Below, piece after piece: positions 58,153 through 64,000 of a DNA stretch of 64,000 nucleotides. The stretch is from Cladobotryum mycophilum (Eukaryota > Ascomycota > Sordariomycetes > Hypocreales > Hypocreaceae), in assembly GCA_036429605.1 (NCBI GenBank), contig CM071590.1, forward strand, positions 4,960,001 through 5,024,000, in the 5' to 3' direction. Both the position numbers and the translations under genes were made by a program. Numbering within the stretch: position 1 is the stretch's first letter; each line of letters opens with the position of its first letter. The notes beneath the pieces were generated by a model. The model was not told the DNA's origin. It was given only the letters and a program-made list of their open reading frames with translations, and made no database searches.

Positions 58153-60081
58153 TTATTGGGCCCATCGAATAACACCTAGGGCCATCATGACAAGAACAAG
58201 CGTGGATGGGAGAATCCTAGATGATGTGTTAGTAAAAAAAATCCCATGACTCCAAGAATTCATGTGAATACTTACCAAATGACATAGCTTTGGAATAGAA
58301 TTCGTCCCATAGTCTTTTCGTAGACAGCGTTGAGTTGACAAATTTGTGCCAACTGAAGCGCGCTTGGCGCACCAGTGAGGAGGAAACAAACAACGATGAA
58401 AATGGGATCATCAAGGATGCTAATAGGCAAGTACTTTGATAGGAGGGCCAGGATGGGGGCCATGATGACGGTTGGCAGAATCATTCTGCAGAAGAGAGAT
58501 GCAGCCAGAAGCTTGTTGCCAATCTTCTCCTCTTCTGGGTCAATGGCGGCATCCGTCTCCATGGTGTTGCGTGCTAGGTTGGCGCCGAGGACAACCAAAA
58601 TCAGGGGCACAGCAACGCTTCCATTTGACTGGATAGCTCTGGTAACGCTGTTCCTTACAAACGACTCCTCCTCGAAAAAAGGGTCTGCAGTTTGGGGAAT
58701 GAAGCAACCACAACCGCAACGAGCATGGCCCACAGCGGAGGGTTCATGAAGTCCCAAATGAAGGTGTTGATCTTGATAGTTGTTGATTTCAGGAAAGTAA
58801 AGGCAATCTGGACTGGTCGTGGAAGGGATTGGTGGATGCGACCGAGAGCTCCAAGCAAGCTTTGCCAACCGGAGACAACTAATTTCTTAGCTCTTGCTAG
58901 TATACCATTGAGCTTCCCTTTGGCCAAGTCGTCTTCACTCTGCGTCCGAATCCGAGGAAAGGAAAGAATATGGGTATCAGACTCGGGTACAGACAGGGTG
59001 TTGCCATTTAAAGTGAGGATATTATTCTTCGCCTTGCCGTTCTTTGATCGGTAAAAGTCGCTATCGTCGTCGCTTAAATCGGCAAGGGATGCGCGGGATG
59101 TATTGGCAATTGGCGTTTGACCGTCGGGCATATACGATGAACTCAAGTCATTGCTATGGCCATCGTCCTCTGTTTCCCCATCCAAGCTATCAATAAGGGA
59201 TTCAGCCTCCTGCTCATTGTGTTCTTCGTCTTCGTATCGGTATTGTCCTTCTTCGGCGATTTCTTCCCGGTACTCGGGATAATTTTCCTTGGGTGCCAAC
59301 AAAACATGGTATCCCCAGCTCCATCGAACGAGCTGGCCTAGTTGCTGAAAGATGAGAAGATATAAGATGCCGCGAGCACCAACCTCATCATCGGTATCAC
59401 CTGGGATCTTGTCCCAGTGGAGTCCCTTGATTGTTTGCGATAGCGAGAGGACAAGTGAGATGGGTAATGAATTCGAATTTCCAAAGACACCCATTGCCGT
59501 CACGAAGTTGGTAGCTCGCCTATTGAACCGAAATGACTTGGCGACTAGCCGAGAAACAGCCCACGATACGAGAGTCTGGATCACAAAGATGACGGGAATG
59601 ATGGCGAGATCTGCGATCTTGTCGGCATTGAGTTGAGAAGCTAATTTCGTGAATACTGTGATGTCATATGTTAGATTGAACACTTAGAAAAGCAAGAAAC
59701 GCGTCTATGGTAGGCCGTTTTGCGGTATGCGACTCAAAGGATAATAGACGGCCACGTACCTAGACATGGCGTGAATAGCATGACATTGAGATTTGCTAGA
59801 AATTTTTGCTTATCGGCATCGAAGTGACCGAGTCGCGCAATAATGTAGCCAGGCAAGCTCACACATATTACTTCCAGGACAGCTTCAAAGACGAGTAGGG
59901 TGAGGTAAGGGAGAGAAAAGTCGGCGGCGGGAGGGTTGTCGAAGGTCTTGAGTGGTAAGTCGTAAGCATTCTGTGCCAATTTCATGAGCCGGTAGGATCT
60001 CGGCATTATGATGGAAGTTGAAGAATCCATCAAGGACGTCAAGATGGAGGATGAGATGGTATGCGACAAGTTGGCATGCAA
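58153..60081 (-). CDS. Auxin-efflux-type membrane carrier (Ecm3-like), frame broken by one base
   Basis: Three minus-strand exons (59760-60081, 58276-59655, 58153-58216) would encode 588 residues if one base is restored at 58675-58680. The N-terminal half has about five membrane helices (LTLLVFEAVLEVICVSLPGY, LNVMLFTPCLVFTKLAS, the VIFVIQTLVSWAV region and others). A hydrophilic, acidic loop (about residues 245-400) follows, then further helices with WAMLVAVVVASFPKL, VAVPLILVVLGANLARN and MAPILALLSKYLP. This is the Mem_trans/PIN-like family, which includes yeast Ecm3, and such carriers are usually in the ER or plasma membrane. The break lies between LQTLF and FEEESFVRNSVTRA, in a T6 run (A6 on the plus strand) where T7 keeps the family sequence. 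In-frame ATGs at 60030 and 60006 are alternative starts. Confidence 0.87.
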
Positions 60082-62002
60082 GGCAACTACGAGTAGTTGG
60101 TTGGCTAATAACAGAAGAGGTGTCTGGGCCAGGGCCGGCAGATATAATAGTAATTAGATGGCAGGCAGTGTGTGTGTCTGTATGGGGCGACCGGAGCCTG
60201 TAGCAAAAAAATAACCTTAAAACGATGAGAGACGCAATGCAGCAGGCGGGTGGGTTGCCTCGTGGTTGGTTGGAGGGCGGTTCAGTATGCGTCGTCAGCT
60301 ATCCCTGGTAAGACAATGTAACCAAGCCGGTGGCAAGGGAAGCAAATGCATTGGTTGTGTGGATCGAGCTAGAATCCAAGAATCCGTCAAAGTGCCTTTT
60401 GGGACGGGATGAAGCGCGGACCATATGAGTAAGAGATGGAGATGGAGGGGAGAAAGGGAAAGAAAGGAAGAAAAATGAGTAAGACATGCAGAGAGACGGT
60501 GGAAGAGAAGCTGGACGTGGTATGGGGGAGGCGAATCGATGAAGTGGTGAAGTTTAATGACGAGGCATAGCTGCTGCTGGTGCTGCCATCAATGCAATCA
60601 ATCACTGAGAGAGCAAACATCATATTGTGGCGCCTGGTAGTCATTTTTGCTAGTGTTGCATATGGGCCAGGTACAAGCTTAGGCCACTGGCATCAAGTAC
60701 CCGGCTGATAAAACAAGAACCTGGCCAATAAGGCGGTCATATCTGAGCATGAGTGCCAAAAACGGACAGTCACAGGCAACAAGAAATGAGCTAAAGATTC
60801 TTACAGTACCTTAGTAGTATGGTATGGGCAAGTATGCCTGTTATCGATGGAAGTGGTTTGGTTAGAAGCCAAGCAAAAAAGAACGCCGCCTTTTTCGTTC
60901 CTTTTTCCTTTTTTTCTTTTTTCTTTTTCAAGGTCTCTTATCTGCGCCTCAACTGTGGCGAGAGCGATAACCGCCTATCTAGCGAAAGCTAGCCAGTAAA
61001 AAGACAAGGCAGTGTTAATGCATTGCCTCATACTGACGACGCGGCCTGTGAGGACAGCTACAGCAGGGAGGCAACCTCCTCATTAAATTGAGCTGGAGTG
61101 ATTGAATCCATGGATATGGATGTCTTGGTTTGGAAATCGACGATTGCCATGAAGCACTGTTGCATTTATTAATCATCACTCCGGTTCTTGTTGCAGTTAT
61201 TACACGCACAGAGCCCCCCATCTTACCCAACATTGTGTATACGCAAGCGAGGATGAATCCATTCGTTCCGCCTACTTATCTCGCCATCACTGTCACCGTC
61301 CCGGCCTTCCCGACGCGTTCTACACCTCCTCAATCAAAATATTCAACGACAGCAATAGTGTGATTCGTTAAAAGGCTGACTCGACAAATGTCTCAATCTG
61401 GGCGGCCCGTCCTGCAAACGTTCGGCGATTTACTTCTTGGCGTCTGTTACGGTGATAGCGGTGTCTTGGGAATAAAGTAACAGAAAAAATTTTCCCCTTG
61501 GTACATACTTGAAGTAGTGCAAGGAAGGGGGACGGAGGAATTGGTAAATACGAGTGCATATTTTTTGCTCAATTGATTATTATCGCCAGAGTCTTATAGA
61601 GGTTGAATAAAGCAGGTCACGATAAGCTCAAGCGGTGATGGTTGGCTTGATGTTTCACAAAACAACACGTGTTGGAGGTGATGTGGTTTTTGTTTCATAA
61701 GATGCAATCAACAGCGAGTGACTTGGCGGTATGTCTGAAGAAGATATGTGTCATAGCGGATGGTAAAGGCGAAAGGGGAGATATGAAGTAATACCGAGAT
61801 GGACTACAAAATGGGAGAGGCTCGAGACATTCAGTAATAAATGCAGGCAAGTATCCTTTCAGGGTTCAAGCATGAGAAGATACCGTACATGCCCCCTACA
61901 AAGTACATACATGGAATAGGCCAAGTTCATCCCAGTGGTCTAGACATTGCCTACCGCCTACCGCCTCACATACTACATACTAAGTAGGTATCCTATCCCA
62001 TC

Positions 62003-62011
62003 TACTCCGTA
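62003..62011 (-). promoter_or_regulatory. TACGGAGTA element, copy 1
   Basis: A perfect 9-mer on the minus strand, one of three within 1.4 kb of gene-free DNA. Function is unknown. Confidence 0.4.
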
Positions 62012-62210
62012 TAGCCGTCGTTGATAATTTCTGCTCTTATTGCTTAACAGCCTTGCAAATGCATCATGAACAAATGCATCTCGCCTCAAACAGTGAGCCG
62101 GTCGGTCGCAACGTACATACAGTACGTGGTTGCTTGCGGCGCCAATTAACCCCCTGTCGAAGGCGTCAGCATCATTGGTACCCTCCTTGTTTATAAATAC
62201 CTAGCTGTAC

Positions 62211-62219
62211 TACGGAGTA
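62211..62219 (+). promoter_or_regulatory. TACGGAGTA element, copy 2
   Basis: A perfect 9-mer on the plus strand, embedded in GTACTACGGAGTACAT. Function is unknown. Confidence 0.4.
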
Positions 62220-63406
62220 CATAAGGCAAGTATGTAGGCCTGTATGTAAGGTATATTACATGCACAATTGTGTATTGAGGTACGATGCATGTGTGGGAAG
62301 CACAAAGCAAATGGCAGCCAAGGGAATCTCCCCGATCCAGGATGTAAAATCAAGATCCTGGGGTACGTAAACCCGATAAACATGGGTAGCTCTCTGCCAC
62401 CCTCTTCTGCCATGCCATGCCAAAGGAAAAGTCATCCCTCCATCCGGAATTGATCCGTCAAGATCAACGCTCGCTAGCGGCCGGTCATGATGGCACCAGA
62501 CTCGACTTGGGCATCCTCTGAGTCCAAGCTTCAGCTTTGTTCAAGACAACCAGGACAATGCTCAGAGACCAAGGCCGTTTCATGCTGAGATCTGTCTGAT
62601 ATCGATCGTCGTTGTTGGCATCCATTCCATAACCCCTCCAATACCCTTTAGCACCTCCCATGCGGGAGAGAAGAAGACACTGGATGAGAACGTGTAGTAA
62701 TAAGATGGGATTAAATACGTTAAGGAATGAATAAGACTATCATAAAAGCGAAATATACAGAAATAAGAGGAATTATACAGAAACATCAGAAACTAAGAGA
62801 AACAATCGATACGAATCTGTCCATGTACCATGCTCAGTCACTCCCCCCATCACCTCCAAGGGGGACCACCTTTGTTCTCGTTGGTGCCCTATAGCAAATG
62901 AAGCCGGGTTGCTTGTGTGGGGCGATGTATCAGGATTCTCTCACACGGAACAATCCCTCCTCTCATCTCCTCTCTCTTCCCACACACACTCCGGATATCG
63001 AATTCGTCACAAGCCACATGTCTTTACAAGAAACGTCTCTAGCGTCATTGGGACATCAATCAAATCACTGATGCACAAGTATGTATCCGCAAGCAAAACA
63101 AAAAAAGAAACATGAGGCGGCCAGGATGGATTGGATCTGTCGCTCAAGTTTCCTCATTAATGAACCAACCCGTGACGGCCGGGACAACAAATCTTATGGA
63201 TTTCTTTTCTCCGGACTTGAACATATCATCTTTTTTTGTGTCCCTTTCATTCTTTCTCATTGCTGCCTGCTCCGCCTTCGCTACCTACGCAACTACGTAT
63301 TGCCCACGTTGGTGGATGTGATTGCATCACCGCACAGCCTTTTTGTCTGTCACCGGTTGGTCAAAACGTTTTGCATGCCAGCCAGGGTACAGATTACATA
63401 CCTGCG

Positions 63407-63415
63407 TACGGAGTA
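63407..63415 (+). promoter_or_regulatory. TACGGAGTA element, copy 3
   Basis: A perfect 9-mer on the plus strand within GCGTACGGAGTACATGC, sharing the flanking ACAT with copy 2. Function is unknown. Confidence 0.4.
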
Positions 63416-63552
63416 CATGCACATCCTATCTTTGATCCAAGTATTCCATCATCATCCCGTCCAAGAATTTGGGGTCGGCGAGTGCGTTGGCGTCAGCACT
63501 GGCTTTGGATTCACCAACCCCTGCGCCATTCCAGGTTTTAATAGAACTGTCT

Positions 63553-63579
63553 GTTTTGTTTTGTTTTGTTTTGTTTTGT
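63553..63579. repeat. (TTTTG)n microsatellite
   Basis: Five copies of a TTTTG unit in gene-free DNA. Confidence 0.9.
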
Positions 63580-63970
63580 CTGTTGGGCCAAATCAACCGC
63601 AGCACCAAGCAGTCAGGCCAGTGTGCAGCGAGTGTGCAGTGCAGAAGAGAAGCAAAAGAAGCAATACCGAAATCTTGGTTTTTGGCTGGCTGGCCAATAC
63701 GAGCTTCTGAATTGAAACCTGGCGTATGCACGCATCGTCCTACATGGCAATTTTCGGCGTATAGATTCATCCGTCATGATACATGCTGATTGAACGTTTT
63801 ATGCGCCTTTCTCCGTTTGCATCATATCCATCCATCACCCAGTATCATCCGATTTTTTTCTTTTACACTGCCCCCTTCTTACCGTCTCCATTCATTGCCA
63901 GGACCCAGGATCAGCTGCAAGCGCCTCTACCGTACGAAGAGTACAAATCTACAATACCCCGCACTGCACT

Positions 63971-63995
63971 TGCACACACGCACACACACACACAC
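63971..63995. repeat. (CA)n microsatellite at window end
   Basis: A slightly interrupted CA array of about twelve units just before the window edge. Confidence 0.9.
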
Positions 63996-64000
63996 GCTGC

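Larger units (their letters stand above)
60082..64000. other. Long gene-free region, probably large promoter of a gene beyond the window
   Basis: In 3.9 kb I find no ORF with codon bias, domain or fungal splice sites. It holds the carrier's promoter at the left. Further right are three perfect copies of a TACGGAGTA element, short AGTAGGTA/ACCTACC-like motifs, a (TTTTG)n array and a terminal (CA)n array. A long regulatory region or leader for a gene past 64000 would fit, but a small or fast-evolving gene cannot be ruled out. Confidence 0.5.

Noticed and set aside
63081..63710. 209-residue plus-strand ORF near the right end
   Set aside because: Composition is random (mixed Cys/His/Phe-rich stretches, homopolymer-coded segments), it has no splice sites or domain, and it overlaps a (TTTTG)n repeat.
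1..64000. CRISPR arrays, rRNA genes, intact transposons, bacterial-type operons
   Set aside because: None is visible; repeats are only microsatellites and coding tandem repeats, and the genome is fungal.

Overview
The window is nuclear DNA of a filamentous ascomycete, most likely a sordariomycete of the order Hypocreales (the order is inference). The genes are mostly split by short GT-AG introns of about 45-110 nt with CTAAC/CTGAC branch sites. Intergenic spaces are 0.3-4 kb and rich in CT tracts and microsatellites. The proteins are typical fungal families: a 2416-residue class II myosin, an ATR kinase, Pet191, an Aig2-type cyclotransferase and an Amidoligase_2 enzyme. I see no rRNA, no intact transposon, no CRISPR array and no bacterial-type operon. 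It reads as a conserved core chromosomal segment with a few uncharacterised genes.

Layout, left to right. 0-10.3 kb: cytochrome P450 (+), Cu/Zn superoxide dismutase (+), Tudor-SN/SND1 (+), transaldolase (+). 10.8-18 kb: a membrane-anchored calcineurin-like phosphoesterase resembling yeast Ppn2 (-), the COX assembly factor Pet191 (-), a steryl-ester/acid lipase (+). 18.6-30.4 kb: a Red1/ZFC3H1-type zinc-finger protein (-) divergent from myosin II heavy chain (+). 30.8-37 kb: a tentative hypothetical gene (+), an intron-containing tRNA-Pro(AGG) (-), a small conserved-looking protein (-), ubiquitin C-terminal hydrolase (-), a PARP-type zinc-finger protein with an AKAK/PAPA/acidic tail (-). 38-50.3 kb: ATR/Mec1/UvsB kinase in nine exons (-), a divergent Hsp70-like ATPase (-), a coiled-coil protein of unknown function (+). 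50.4-53.6 kb: a gamma-glutamylcyclotransferase (Aig2-like, -) divergent from an amidoligase (+). 54-60 kb: 3-methylcrotonyl-CoA carboxylase alpha subunit (-), a pyridoxamine-phosphate-oxidase-like flavoprotein (+), an Ecm3/auxin-efflux-type carrier (-). The last 3.9 kb holds no gene I can support.

Two things stand out. First, the divergent amidoligase/Aig2-cyclotransferase pair is a candidate two-enzyme system that would make and break gamma-glutamyl-type amide bonds. The pairing is recorded for fungi at family level, but to my knowledge its substrate and biology are unknown. Second, four otherwise intact conserved genes (phosphoesterase, ubiquitin hydrolase, amidoligase, auxin-efflux carrier), and possibly a fifth, each lack exactly one base in or next to a short mononucleotide run. 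This looks like homopolymer under-calling in the assembly rather than gene decay. Automatic gene models across these loci will probably be truncated, split or carry false introns.
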